Assembly (NCBI GenBank): GCA_030248225.1
Contig: JASANE010019340.1
Location: 97,435 to 161,434 of the forward strand
Source: Trileptium ribeirensis
Lineage: Eukaryota > Nematoda > Enoplea > Enoplida > Thoracostomopsidae
Direction: 5' to 3'
DNA: 64,000 nucleotides
Made by a program: the position numbers and the translations under genes. The notes beneath the pieces were generated by a model that saw nothing but the letters and a program-made list of their open reading frames with translations, had not been told where the DNA came from and did no database searches. Shown here piece after piece: positions 37,801 through 52,800 of this stretch. Position 1 is the stretch's first letter. Every line of letters starts with the position of its first letter.

Positions 37801-40800
37801 ATCGTCTTTGATTTATGTTTTTACAGTTCTTTAGAAGTGTCTCTTTTAAAATGATTAAAATTTGTTGACTCGACAAACACCTGTCCTGTCAGATTAGCAC
37901 ATCTCTCTGTGACAGTACATCATTCACAGAAATCGTTGAGAAGTTCTACCGTACTTGGCTCGAAGAAATACAGCTATATTTGACGTACCTTCAAATTCAG
38001 CTAGTATTACACAAATTTGTAGTTTCGTCGTTATTATCAGTAAATTATGAGCCTTCTCGTGAGATAAAATAGTTTTAAAAGACGCCATGTGAGCTATAAC
38101 ATCAGTTCTTCTGCTACAACATATCAAAGCCACACATTAGTCCTCTTTCACGCGGAGTGCATTCAAACTGTGCATTGTAAAGCGTTACGATGGCTGGGTT
38201 TATTGTATGGGGTACGTTTGCACATGCGTTGTTATGCAGAAATCTATGTATCTATGTACTTAATGAACGTGTCAACATCTCTGAAATGTCTTATTAATTA
38301 GCGTACGACGCTGGCACGCAACCGATTCAGGTTCAATTGGCCGACATAACAAATCTTTTTTCAACATTATAGAATATGCCAACTATTCCATGCAACGAAA
38401 GTTTAAAGAAATGTATACTGTCATTAATTTCAGAAAAAGGGTGAGCTCGAAGGCGCGCGAGACGACAAATTGAGTGAACTCTACAACAAAGCAAAAGGAT
38501 TTTTGGAAAGCAAATTTGGACCAATCGACTACAACAAGTTCAAGGGGAAGATTGACCAATACTTGGCGTCCATCAATATCTACGGTGGCTCACGGGTTGG
38601 TAACTATATTTGTTCATATGTGTATAAAAGCAAAAATCAATATAGTACATTTTTTGAATGGCACTAGTGTATGGGGCTATCAGAATAACGGAATCTTATC
38701 TGTTGAGACAAAAGCATTTTGTATGGCGAACTTGCTTGCTAAATATAGGTAAATATTGTTGAAACTTTTTCAGTAGTCTAACAGCCTTTATATATGATCA
38801 TCGCTAACGGACTGTGGGGTGGGGCTGTGTTGGCGGTGTTTCCAATTATTGCAGGACTGCACTAATGATTTCGTGCTTACTTACATAAAGCCATAACGAA
38901 ACTGCCACCTTCGTATTGATCTATTACCAGCTTAACATACTAATTGCGTCATGTGAACTAGTGTATAGGGCAATCAGAATAACGGAATCTTATCTGTTGA
39001 GACAAAAGGATTTTGTATGGCGAACTTGCTTGCTAAATATAGGTAAATATTGTTGCAACTTTTTCAATAGTCTAACATCCTTTATATATGATCATGGCTA
39101 ACGGACTGTGAGGTGGGGCTGTTTTAACGGTGTTTCCAATTATTGCAGAACTGCACTAATGATTTCGTGCTTACTTACATAAAGCCATAACGAAACTGCC
39201 ACCTTCGTACCGATCTATTACCAGCTTAACGTACTAATTGCGTCATGTGAACAGTTGTCTAAGTCAAAATTTCACAAATATTTTGGATGTAGGGTGTATG
39301 TCGAATGAATTTTTACACATATGCACTGGAACGTAATTTTATCAAGCCACGTTTCTGTGTATATGTGTAAAACACGATTTGTTCAGCGTCAACATAAAAT
39401 TGATAAAAATTCGGGTTTATTCAAACGCAATGTTGCGATATAATGCCCACTACGTCAACAAGTTTATTTGAGCTACCTCATACGACGTTGTCGTTAAGAA
39501 GGACTCATGACGTTGAAGTTTTGTCTATTTACAGTGTGCGTAACACAATCAATGATATTAGTATCCAGTAACTTTTGTTAAATAATTTGACATAGTGTCC
39601 CGGACATCATCACCTTTTTCTTTATTACGCCATGGCTACTATCAAATTGTTATAAACGTCTGTTTGGGACTAGTGAGGCTTAAATCTACGCCAGAAAAAT
39701 TTAAGTAGTGTTATCTAATAGTTTCACATCACGCACGACAATTATGGCGGCTTAAAGTACTGCCAATTAACGTACCTTTAATCATATAGTGTCGTATACC
39801 CATGCTACAGAACTCTGTACTATCACTACTAAAATCGGTTTTATACTACACACCTTCTATGAACCATCCGTCAGCCATGGCATGCAGGAAATGCACATCC
39901 TTCGCAGTGGGTTATTTATAACACGCATAAATATCTCAACTAAAACACCTACAAATAACAAACTTATATTCGTAAAGTTATACGGCCAGTTCTTTTATAA
40001 CCATAAGGTGTTGTACCAAAAATTTGCTCATGCAGTTTCCATTAAACTAGCAGGTATATGTGAAGAACCTAGCAGTACATCGGATACAAATTGCAAAAAC
40101 GCGCAACGCAGCAGTACGGTGTATAACCGATGTTATCGCTTAGAATCAATTTAGCCGAGACGGTTGTTATATTTTCGCTTGAAATTGACACAAGAAAAGA
40201 CCAATAGGTGGATTAAATCATTGCCACCTACGTGTACATGCGTCTATTAAATTGCCACAAAAATTAGCCATGTTATTCTGAGTAAAACGATATTTCCAGG
40301 GTGACGGCCGAAATTGTGACTTGTCAATTCATATACTCATCCAACGACCTTTGCATAAATGTTCAAAATTTAATATTAAAGCTAAACTTACAAATTTTCA
40401 CACATGGGTACTTCCTTTGTGATATTCGAGACGTTACATGTTTTGTTGGATGACGTTACAACAAAATTTCGACATCTCTAAAAGGTATGAAAACCGTCTT
40501 TTTCGACGATTCATAACTTACTAACGGTGTAACATATATTTATAAATGATATAGCTTATACAACATATTTGGTATTGCAAATTTGATGGTGCATGAAGTT
40601 TTAACCAAGGGCTAAGGACTAGGTATATATTTGATCAGAAATAGATAACCATGCAATGAAAATCACTATTGTTGAATAAAATCAATTTGATATAAGTAAT
40701 TTCGCCATGCGCATTGTACAGATCAATCCATTGTTTTAGCTTATTAGTCTAACGGTATATCCTAACATTCTCAAACACAGCTAAAGCGTCATCATATCCA

Positions 40801-43800
40801 CACATCTCACTTGTGTTATAGACTGTAAAAAATACGAACGCCAAATATTTAGCAATATAATCATAAGAAAGTTTTCAGATTTTCAAAGCTTAGACGACCC
40901 TGAAGTTGTAATAATGAGCAACAAGATATATAATACATTTAGCGAAAATACCTCTGGAACAAGATTTTTTAAAAATTTATGCAACATGGGTCAGCTCCCA
41001 GTTCGCTAGATATAATGTTCGACAAACTTTCAAATTTCAAAGATCTATAACCTGATCAATAAACTGTTTTCAGACTAAAATAAAGCATTGTTTTTTCTAT
41101 TTATATTGTTATTTCAGCGCTTCAAGCGTGAAGCTAACTTGCGTCAACATTACAACGAGGTTCGTCAGAAAATTCAACAAAATTTTCCCAAACAAGAATT
41201 CGATGCTTTCCTGAACAAATTGGGCGAAAAAGCTCAGATGACTCGTGACGAAATTAACGCAAAACTTCAATCAAACAAGGTATGTGGGAGATGTATAAAA
41301 AGTGCAAATATATTTTACATAATGTAAACATTATTTATGTGTATCCTACATATACCTAACTACCGTATTGTACTAAATTTGAGAAAATCCAGCATTTTTT
41401 AATTACACCAAAGCAACAGCTTTATAGAAGAGGATAACCCAGTTAGTATATTACAAAGCTGGTCTTTTTCCGTTGATAGCGGATCTGGTTCACCGATTTT
41501 TATCGAAAACCGAAACTTATTCAAAACATATAATGTGCTCCTCAACAATGGTAGAAAATCTTACCGTGTGTGTGCACATTAAATTGCCATAACTTATTTG
41601 TGTGAAATAATTTTTTTCTGTAACTAAATCAGGAAAAACTGAAGTTTCATGAGCTTCAAAGTTTTACAATTTTTAAATATTTGCAATATTTTTTAGATTG
41701 CAGACTAATTCTCCAAATATTGAAGTAATATATTTAAAGTTGACCTAAATCGGTTTTTACCGTTTGGTTTACCCTTTGTAATAACAACCACTAACACGCA
41801 TAACATTTCTTGAATCTTTCGCCGATGATATAGATATAGTTAAAATATTTTAAATAATTAGCTTAGGAGAATATATTTTAAATTTCACCTTTGTGTTGAC
41901 TTGAAGATTTGTTTTTAATTCGAAATGCCATGTTATTCAAACCACCCGAGAACAGTCTCGTTAAATAGTGGCGTACTAATCTAGGGCGTCCTTCGTAATT
42001 TCAATCCCGGAGTCAAGTGTTCAACTTCCATTTGCGTTTCTTTGCTTCAGTAGTTTTAGTTCCTCTAAATAAATGCATGGACGCAAGACGTATAGACATA
42101 TAATAAAAATTAACAGAGAAACAATTATACATGATTTATCAAATATTTTACTTCGGAATAGGATTTAACAAAACATTTTGTCTATTTTCGTATGAACTGA
42201 TGCTTCCCTGATGGGAAAGAAAAATATACCACCAAAGTAAATTATTTTAGGGCAGAACACTAAACTTTGTGCGAGGGCACCAACAAGTGGTACCAATTTT
42301 GTACCAGGTGGAGCGAAAATACCATAAATTCCAGCTCAAACTATTTCAACTGAAAAAAATCAGCAATAAATAAGTTTGGTGCGTTATGAAATATCAAATG
42401 GTGGTTTAGAAATACCTTGGCTCAGGACTGCCAACCTCAATTAATTTGCGTAATCTGTGCACTAACATCGTACAAGCATTGTGTAACAGCTAAAAGAATC
42501 ATTGTTTAATATAGGACACATCGCAAACTTTTTCTTAAATATTGTAAACTCAACGCTACATGCTACACATCTAATGTGAATTTAAACCATTTCCTGGAAT
42601 TTCAACAGTTTTGTTTTTAACATAAATAAATGTATTAAAAGAGAAATCTTTGTGACATTTACAAGGGTGTACTTATACAAAATTTGGTAGAAAAACAGGA
42701 ACGCACCTTACAGTAAACCAGTAGCTCAGGTATACCACAATAGGGTAATCCCGACACTTTGCCGCTACTGCAGGTTTTGCATTATTTGCTCATTTTAATC
42801 CGGACAATTTCAGGTACAATCCCGTCACTTTTGTTTAATAAAGACGCAGCTAATTTTATTGAAAAAGTTAACTGCAAAACAACTAAGAATGAAAATTTAT
42901 GGAAAGCACAGCAAAGTACTAGTACCGTTTAGCGAATTTTTTCATCATAGTCAAAAATATCTACAGTTGAATATCCGTGATTTCTATCTCACATGCGGGC
43001 AGCCAGATTATACAAATCAAGGTACCGGTGGTCTAGTTACGGCCGCACGAGCCATGGCACCATAGAAGGCAACCATTGCAGCATGCCCAATTCGAACTAG
43101 CAATGTAGCGACCACCGCATATCCTGCATTAATCATCGACCGATGATAGTGATGTGCTTGGCTGGTCAAAAGTGGGTTGAAAATTAGGGCATCGTCACCA
43201 CTGTCTTTCGGGGATGTCGGATTATAATTGGCTGAAAAGATAAATCAGGCTTGCTAAATTTTTGCTATTTAATGTCATTTTTGCTCATATCGTTTAGATG
43301 TTGTTCTAAGCAAAATTATATTGATATTATTATTATTCTGGAGGAAAATTTGTGTTATGCCCTCAAGTTTTCTAGTTATCTAAAATCACTGTAGGTACAT
43401 GAAACGTTAAAGTCTTTCGTTGATTTTTTCAGAAGTTTTACATATTTATGTAAGCTCCACACTTATATATATTATATATCATAAAGACGAGAGATGCTTT
43501 CCATATTTCGATGCTATGTCTCCATGGAATATGCATGGTTTATATACCGGGTAATGTAAAAAGTGGGGGTGTTTCGTAAAGCCAAGGCATGGTCGGATCT
43601 TTTTTGGGCGGAGCAAAAGGCAGTGTCTGGGGGCTCAGTCTTTCTGGCAAAAAAATTTGTGGCCCCTATTTGTATATACCTCTTACCAGTCTTTCGGTCA
43701 CAGAGTAACAAAAAGAAATTGTTATTCGTCGATCTCCTACATTGGAAACTAAACTCTTAATTTGTTTAAATTTGCGACAGAGCGTGTCTCATATCGTCCA

Positions 43801-46800
43801 CTTCCCACTGTTGCATCTTACCGAGGTTTAAATTGTACCGTCTTTTCTGAGAACCGTCGTTATTTCGCTCAGTTCTTGATCAACGACTTTTGCCCGCAGA
43901 TTTTTAAATTGTTTCCGCGCTAAATTTAATGCGATTTTTTACGATAGGTGCTATCATACTTAGCAGCTTTGCACCTCACCATTTAGTAGTTATATAGACA
44001 ACGTATAATATAATCCTAGATATAACTGAAAAAAAGCAAAATGTGAATAAGTCAAATTTAGTAGTACAGCTTTCTTCTAATTACCCAAAATTCACTTAAA
44101 TGACATTCTAGCGCAGACTTATATTTAGTGTTAAGTGGGAGATGCTTGGCCAGTCCTAAAATATTACACTAAACCAGAGAATGTCGGCATTAAACTAAGC
44201 GCCGGGAATAAAGTGCCCAAGTATCGGGAATATACTAGTGGTGTCGGGATTAAAGTTAGAAGAAAAAACAGAATAAATCGGTAAAAAAATAAAGCAGTTT
44301 GTGCCAGTGATAAAAAACCGTGTTATTTAACTAAAAAGCAAAAAAAATCGCAAGAAAAATTGAAATCTTACCATCGTAGACTAAGAATAAAACAAATAGG
44401 AACAAATATAACACAAAAAACAGCCAAAAAGAACAAAAAATTAGACCGCGTTCAACTCGATGAAAATATTTTGATAGCTGTGCGACCAATCTGCTGCGCT
44501 TTAATATCTTGCTGGAAAACGATATTTCTACTCACTGCCAAAAAATGAAAATGCTGAGTAAAATAATTAGCGGGATATGACGTCGCAAGTTTGGGTACGT
44601 CGTGATTATCCTGAGGTACTGAATTGTCGGAATTACCCGAGCTTTCTATATAATTGTGATGCATTGCACGTGGTAGTCAATATGCTTTCTTCCAAGGCAT
44701 AGTTCTTGAAGGTCATTCTGAATGCATGTTTAGTGTTGTAAACATTGTTTAATAATAGACCAGTTTAAGTTTAAGAATGGACTTGTGTGAAACAGGGGTG
44801 CAGATATATCTCAAAAAGTGAAGTAGGACAACTCTGTTTAAGATTAGTTTGGTTATTACATACACTAAACAAGACTAAATATGTAGGTTCGAGAATTTAT
44901 ATCATGACCTGAAAAAGGGTGTCTGCTGTATTATGTAAGAAAGTGTGGCTGGCTTATGTCCATGCCTCTTCTGCGAGTATGGTCTAAGACAGAGTATGGT
45001 CTGCTATATATGCAAAGTTAATAATTACCTGGACAAAATTATTGATATATAGGTAGTCGGTTACAGATCAGGCTAGATGAATATTTCGGAGCAATACAGT
45101 CGATTTTATATTCTATTCAGATAGCAACTGAAAACTGCGCCTAATGGTAGTGACGGAAAAAGCTATGAATTTGAGGCATAATATTCAGTGCATAACGATT
45201 ATTTCTACGGTGAGATAGAAAGCGCAAAAACATGACGTGGCGACATGATACATACGTTCAACAGGCACCGTGCTTATTTTATTAAATACAATAAAAATGT
45301 GATGACAGGGCAACATGGATCTTACATTGGAAGAACTTTCGTCTAAAGTCCAAGGTGAATATCCAGTTCTCAACCGACAGTGGAACGATATCAAGAACAA
45401 ATGGGACAACGTAAGTTGACTGCATTATTATTTGAGTCTGCATTGCAAGGTTATGTATCTGTCCGAACACAACAAACCCTTAAAACTGAAAAAGAGATTT
45501 ATTTTAACATTTGAAACCAAATTTATAATATTAAACCTGCGAACACCAACAGTGGCGTATTTACAAAATTCAGAAGGGGCACTGTTTTACAGTATCATCA
45601 TAATCGTTACCTGGCCAAGAATAGTTTGTGGCAGTGCTCGCTGAGATTGCTTATAAAGGATTTGTGGGATGAAACAGTGTCTACAATGGAAATATTGCAC
45701 CAAATAATTTAGCTTTTATCTAACTAGAACAGAGGCCATAAGAGCACGTCATACATTTCACAGCTACTATTAAAGGCTCACTCTATATTCAAAGCATCTA
45801 TGGTATGAAAAATAGAGTTTACGGTATCAAAATACATGGGCTGTTCGGTTAGGTTATATTTGAGTACACTAGGCGGTACACTGTTTAGCTATACACAGTC
45901 CCATTGTTTACATAACGCGCTCTGGTATGTAAGCATAAAAGACTGCAGGAAACCTTGTCATCATGGTATATTATAATACATATACTATACGCAAAAGGTC
46001 AGACAAACTTTATTGATCGTGGCTGGTGATGACATATTAAATTATGTAATATTTCACTTAGCAATATACCCACAAACACTAAAACATAATACTGTAATAC
46101 ATCCCCAAATATTTTTTAGATTATTAAATGCACACTAAGAGTATTTAACAACGCATGGACCTCAACAAATTTACAAATAGTGATTATAGCTACTTTCAGG
46201 CCAAAGACAACTTGGAAGAAAGCACAGTTCGTGATCTCTACGTCACCGCCAACTCTTACTTCCGTGATACGTTCGGCGATGTTGACTTCGAAGGATTCTA
46301 CCGTAATTTCAAGAACTACGTTGTATCAACATATGCTGGCATTACCGTAAGTATCTACAACCGGTACAAAGGTTGACACACGCAAAAAACATTGTTCCAC
46401 GAATCAAAACTATAATCTATTAATCTCCAATTTTAAAATATAATTTATCTGTTCCAAACATTGTCGTAAAATAAGTACGTTCATAAATCACGAAATATAA
46501 GTTACAATATTATTTACAAATACATAATTATATTATAGATTTTATAATATTGATTACATATTAGATTGCTTACTGCTGGTACAGTAAATCTATTCGTGAT
46601 TTCATTAAATCGAATTCTAAAATTTTGTATACATTGTTTTTCTGACATTGAGTCTATTGACAACTTTTTCGCGTAATGAGTACGCCGTGATAATGAAGTG
46701 ACAATGTATTATTTATTAATCGTTGCGGCCTGTCACTCAGGGTTATATATACGATAAGATGTGTACGATATCGTGTTGGAACTGCGATAAGATGTGTGCA

Positions 46801-49800
46801 GCGATATGGTAAAAATAAAACATGAAACCAATTTCATTTGTCGTCTTTAATCACTTTTATTTTTCCACGGTTTTAATAGGGTCAATTTGGTTTCATTTTC
46901 ATAAACAAAACTAATTTTAATTTCACATTTTGTGGGTGCAGTTTCGCTCGATTTGATTCCACTTAAGCATAACGATTTTAAATCAAGCTGTCACTGTCAT
47001 ACTATCAACTAAGTGAAGCTTATAACAGAATAACATTAAGTGTATGGGTTTAACATACAACAGATTTCCCAATTCCCACCAAAAGTCAATTTAAAACAAG
47101 TCATTTTAAAACCAGTCAATTTGAAAACAGTCGTTTCAAAACAGGTGGATTTCATTTCATCTTTCAGGAACTAAATTTAAAACGAACTCACTTTAAATTG
47201 AATACTGAAATTGAAACAATTTTCAGTTTTACCATATTAATGCACACTTCATATAGCAGTTCCAGTGGAAATCGTAGCGGCTTGTTAGTCAAGGTTATGT
47301 ATATATAACAAATTCATCGCATACATACCATGCAATTAATTGCAATCAATGTGTACCTTGTAGAACTAATTTGTAGTCTATGCCTTAGTCTTAAAATAGA
47401 CTGGGGGTGATTTGCGACACGAAGCTAGGTGCCAATTTAACTAGGAAATCTAGGCGTTGAAATTTCGTCGTAAATAGTTATTACTACTGCGGTAATCCTA
47501 AAAGTACAAAAATAGGCATTTCAGAACAGCAGACAATTATCGACAGGGATTTCTAGTGATATGTGTGCATCAAATATGTATTTACTAGTTACTACTGACC
47601 AGTTGAGGTACATTGATCATAAAGTAGAATCGGGGGGTTCGGACAGCGAGTATCAGGTTAATTTATAGCAATTTTACTATTTTCTTAATCAGTAAATCAA
47701 CAGTATTTGCGTAATTATAATAGACGGCGATCAGTACAAAATGAATGTGGCATGTTTTTGTCAAGAAACATAACTTTCACAAACTTCGTTAACATAGCAG
47801 CTGTAATGTAATTTTGAACTAAACACTGATATTTTAAGTTAAGAAACCATCTGCAAACAAAAACAGCAAATTCTGTCATATTTTGACTCGTTTATTCAAT
47901 AAATTTTGCAAGTGTCGCTAGTCTTCTTGGTGATTCGAATACAAAAATTATGTCACTTGAGTGCTTTCGGTAATTTTAAATTTAATCGTAGGAACTATAA
48001 AAGATTTAAGCTCCCTGAAAAACTGCTAAGATATTTATTTTTTGTGAGCAACACCTTTTTGCCAGCAATATTTTCAAAACCTAACGGATTTGATAGCCCC
48101 TAAGTTTAGCAGTGCAAGCTGCAGTAATTTAGTAACAGCAATTTAAAAGTGATCTATACGATACAAATATGCGAGCACAAAACTAACCGTTTGCGATGTT
48201 ACGAGCCTTTTGGGCTGCGTTAAGTCCACGAACAATTGTGTGACTGAAGTTGCTTTGCTGGGAAATCAGTTTTCGTACTAAAACCAGTTGACTAACCGTT
48301 GTAGGGTATTTATGAACTAATATATATATTGTCAATGTAAATTCCGTCCACAAGACAATGTCCGTGCAAGAGTAAGACAATGTCAGTCCAACGTCCGTCC
48401 ATAAGACAATGTCCGGGCAAGAGTAAGACAATATTAGTCCAAGGGCCGTCCATAAGACAATGTCCGGGCAAGAGTAAGACAATGTCACTCCAATGTCCGT
48501 CCATAAGACAATATCCGTGCAAGAATACATGTCAAAATTTGTAGATGAATAAGACATTCACTGACATATTTGCCTTGTTAAGACGCAAAAGTTCAATATC
48601 CTTTGCAAAATCAAAGAACATGAGTATCACTAGGTGTCACACTCGTCTACAAATGATTATTAAGACCACCTGCTTCTATATACAATGGACAAATTGACGA
48701 ATGAAATAATTACCTGAAAATATTCTACATTTGGCCGCACTGTTTCATTCTGAAAACAGATCTCCGCACAACTCGACCAACTGTTCGTTCATATATTTGC
48801 ACGCACGGTACTGCTGCTTTGACGCGTTGAAACCCGTAGCACCCCAAACCATATCAATGCGGAACAGCCGTTTGTTTGAATTTTTGTGCTCACGGCTAGA
48901 GATGCGATACAACTCTTTACATTAATTATCGTGAAACTTTGCAATGTAAGCATTTTAAAGGAGCAACGTCACCACGACCTTTAATAGTAATATTTTAACA
49001 ATTTTCAGTCCCGCAGATACAAACGCGAAATCCCAACCGAATTTCGGCCACATGTCGATGAATTTAAACAAAAAGTTTCTGATCGCTTCCCAAAAGACGA
49101 GTGGGATCGATTCTACAGCAAATTTGAAGAATCCCTCAAAGAAGTTGGTATGGATGCTAAAGAAGAAATTGAAAAACACAAGGTAAGGGAACTCAGTGCG
49201 TGTTATAGGGTTATTGGGCTATGAATAAAAACATAGCTTAGAAGACGACGGGATTTTCTGCTCTGGGCACATGAGTAGAATAACTTGAATAAGTGAACCT
49301 AGCATAATCTTAATTTTAGATTAAAATGACTTAAAAACTAGTTATATCGAATATTGCTTGAAGAGTTGCTGAACCTTGGACGCGTGAATTGTTGTACATA
49401 CATACGATGTAGCTTTAATATCACTAAATCACATACAAGACGAGCTGTACATTGGCGACATACATTGCATTCAGCTTTTCTTGTATATGGCCCGTAATAT
49501 GAATGCTCGCGTAATAAATACTGCTTAACAATAAGACATGAGCTTGGATTGCGACGGTATAGATTCGTTTCGCCAAATAGCATATGGGGTTGGTTAATTA
49601 TTGTTTCTAATACAGGGATAATACACGGATATGTGTGTTTATGTCAATCTGTATGCATATGAATATATTATTCAATGTGTGAAAACACATGTACCATACC
49701 TTTAAACTGCGGATTTGATGCTCCGATTTTAAGAACTATTAAACACCACAGTATGCAGTATAGCTTACACATAAACAAATATAGTATTACGGATTTTCTG

Positions 49801-52800
49801 CTCCGGATTTGACATCCTTTTTAATATAAATCGCTTTGACCTAAAAATGGAATGGAAATTGGGTATATGGAATTAATACTAACTTTAATTTGCATAAATT
49901 TGTCAAAATAATGTTATAAAAATGGTCATTGTAACATGGGTATAACGCATACATGCTGCCGCTCGGAGGTCTCACGTGGCGGGTAGCCGGGGTCGATGGG
50001 GGTGAATGGTGTCTCAGAGAGCCACAGTCTCTCGCGAAGAGGTCCTACAAGAGTGCTGAAATAAATTAACGTCTCCTCAAACTCGCGAAGTGTTGCTCAT
50101 TGAGTTTGCTTTCAATGATTAAAATTTGTTTAATTTTCAGAGATAAATATCAAAAACAAAAACTTGAATCGTTTTTATATTATGCCGTTATCATGGTGTC
50201 ATGCATGCTCATAGGGGCTACGGGTTACCCTTCGAGACATCGGACCCCTCGACGGGACGCGCCAACCGCGCTTTGCAAGTGGTCCGCCCGCCCTCTGACG
50301 TCCTCAAATTTTACGAAAGTCCCGAAAATGGAAAATACGAAAAATTAAGGAATGTTTTAATAAAAACTGGGGTAAATTAACAAAAACGGGAAAAATTGAG
50401 CAAAATTACGAAAAATTATGAACTTTTAAAAATTTAATTCCGTTGCTCCGCACCTCGACCTCGATGAAACCCAGCATTTATCGAAAAGTGATCAATAACG
50501 CCTGCCACTTCCCATAAACTATTTGGGGCACTTGTGCGTTACAACATTTGGCAAACGTGTTAATGATGTGACACTTCGGCATCGTCGATAATGCTATTTT
50601 AACCTTAGGATTTAGTCTTATGCCTGAGCTTCGGCTTACGAGACCGATTTACGGTAATGAATTTTCATTAGCTTTAAACATTGTATGACAAATTTAAGAA
50701 GTTCGAAAATTTACCTTAATCAACGAACAATGGATATCGGGTTGCAAAGTGATCTATTATATACATGGGGGTGTAACAAAACTAAAACTGATGCTGCGCG
50801 ATTTGGTGAAATGTCAGAAACATTGCTACGATGATTATATGCAAACTTTATAAAAGGATTGTGGTAAAAATACTTGAATTTGCAAGATAAATGTTCAATT
50901 TTTTGTAATTTTGCTATCAACCGCACGTTGTTAATTAATGAACAGTAATTTTACAGCTTCAGTATTATAAATCTTTAATTTTAGGGAAACATGGATTTGA
51001 CCCTTGAACAAGTGAAAGACAAGATTGGAAACAAATACCCATATCTGCGACGTGAATGGTCTAAAGTTAAAACACAAATGGACAACGTAAGTCAATTTTC
51101 GTTATATGGTGTTATAATGTATCAAATATTTGTAACTACAGGAATATCTCACGTTGTGCTGAGTTAGATATTATAGGCATAAAACTTGCACATTATGGTG
51201 CATCAGTCTAATCATAGTGTCAGCATAGCACACTGCGTCTATGTTAAGCAAGGAATAAACTCTGAAATAAAAATGCGTAACTATCATTACAGGCCACTGG
51301 TTCTACCAATAAAACTATCATGATTATTCATTCAGCCTACTCAGGATAAGTGTCCCAAGTGTGATTTGTTCTATTATAATACGATTATACATTTCGAATG
51401 TGGCAAATCTTGCATCGTTTACTTTAACAGGAAACGTTCCGACCAGCGGTAATGAACCTAATCCCGACCCGTGCTTTACCAAGCCCAATTGCGATTTTTA
51501 CAGAGCTAGAACTTTGTGGAACGCAAGTCCTACACGCTGTAGTGGCAGGCAACTAGGCGTTTCGTCAAATATAGGATTCAGTCAACGAAGCCAGGCTGAA
51601 TGTGAAATATTTAATAATCCAACTCATGTAATTCAATTATAATTTAAAATGGACTGCCGACATTAAAAACCAAATTCAAGATAAGTGTTTGTTTAATATT
51701 ACGTGTGCGTTACATACATCATAACGGTACAGCGTAGTGCGGCGTTCACGTTATTATGTTCTCGCTGTTTGGAACTTTTATTCCCCTGTCGTCGCTACCC
51801 TGTCGTAGAGACAGTCAATGTGACACCCATAGTGTAAATTTATTTCCGAGGGCATACGACACACCCCTAGCTACTATATTTTTTCTTTACAGTGTCGTAC
51901 AGACCTTAGCTACCAATTAACAGTAACGGACACCGTCTGTAGCTAATACGGTTTATTAGTCAACTGTGCTGTGTAGTTATTTACTTCTCCATATTTGTAT
52001 CTAGGCCGTATGAACGTTGATGAAATATTGCCGCATACTGTCAATAAAACTGTAAGGAGACACTGGTGTGCTTGACACTATCGCGAAGTCGCAGTACCCC
52101 TAGCTAGCTAGCTACCTTTGATAAACATTATAAAAAACATGGGGGTGTCTCAGACACCTTGTTGTCGACAGTGTACCGGACACTGTGTGGTGTACATAGG
52201 TTACACACGCCGGGAAATTATAACGTGAACGCCGTATAGTCCTTTCATGTTCACTTGTGCCAAATTAATCGATCCTATGTTGCGAAGTGTTTGGCTAATT
52301 TTTTTATCGTGTTGTTGTATGTTTATACGTCTGATATTATACGTTCGTTTTGCTAAGTTCCTTAACATTCCCAGTAACAGGTCCTAAACTTTGAATCATA
52401 CAAACTGAATTCGCTCCCTGACAACAGCATCAATTGTAAAATACTGCGTGATACACGAATTAATCCGAGTATGACAGATTTAAAACAAAATATAAAAATC
52501 GTAACGTCATAAATACTCTTTGGTGAGTTTGAATATATATCAATATAACAATAAAAACTGTCGAACTGGTATATTTCCACCAATCAAACTCTACGAGCCT
52601 GAAACGTTTATTAGACATGTGATATTGTTACAGACTGAAGAAAAACCTACGGTGTTACCTGGAGCAAAGTCCTGCACCCTAAAGATTTGGCTGTGCCACC
52701 AGTTTAAAATAGTAAAATACGTTTTTTCAAGTTGAAATCTTCATACTGATGTGTTCAGCCGACCCTCACGATGTGTAGCCAACTAACATTTGTGGCGACA

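Noticed and set aside
37430..37876. 148-codon minus-strand frame in intron 3
   Set aside because: It lies opposite the polyprotein gene in AT-rich intron. Its composition is patchy and it has no recognisable motif, so it is probably chance.
39789..40154. 121-codon plus-strand frame in intron 4
   Set aside because: No motif, no homologous module and no splice signals in frame with the neighbouring exons.
46155..46199. ATG at 46155 as a separate gene start for exon 7
   Set aside because: The frame continues upstream of the acceptor only by chance. The other two cassettes show that module c starts at the AG at 46199.
48183..48557. 124-codon minus-strand frame with 17-residue repeats
   Set aside because: It is explained by the 51-bp minisatellite, whose period is a multiple of three.
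51361..51642. 93-codon plus-strand frame in intron 9
   Set aside because: It has some protein-like stretches but no acceptor or donor placing it between exons 9 and 10 in phase 0, and the cassette pattern leaves no missing module there.
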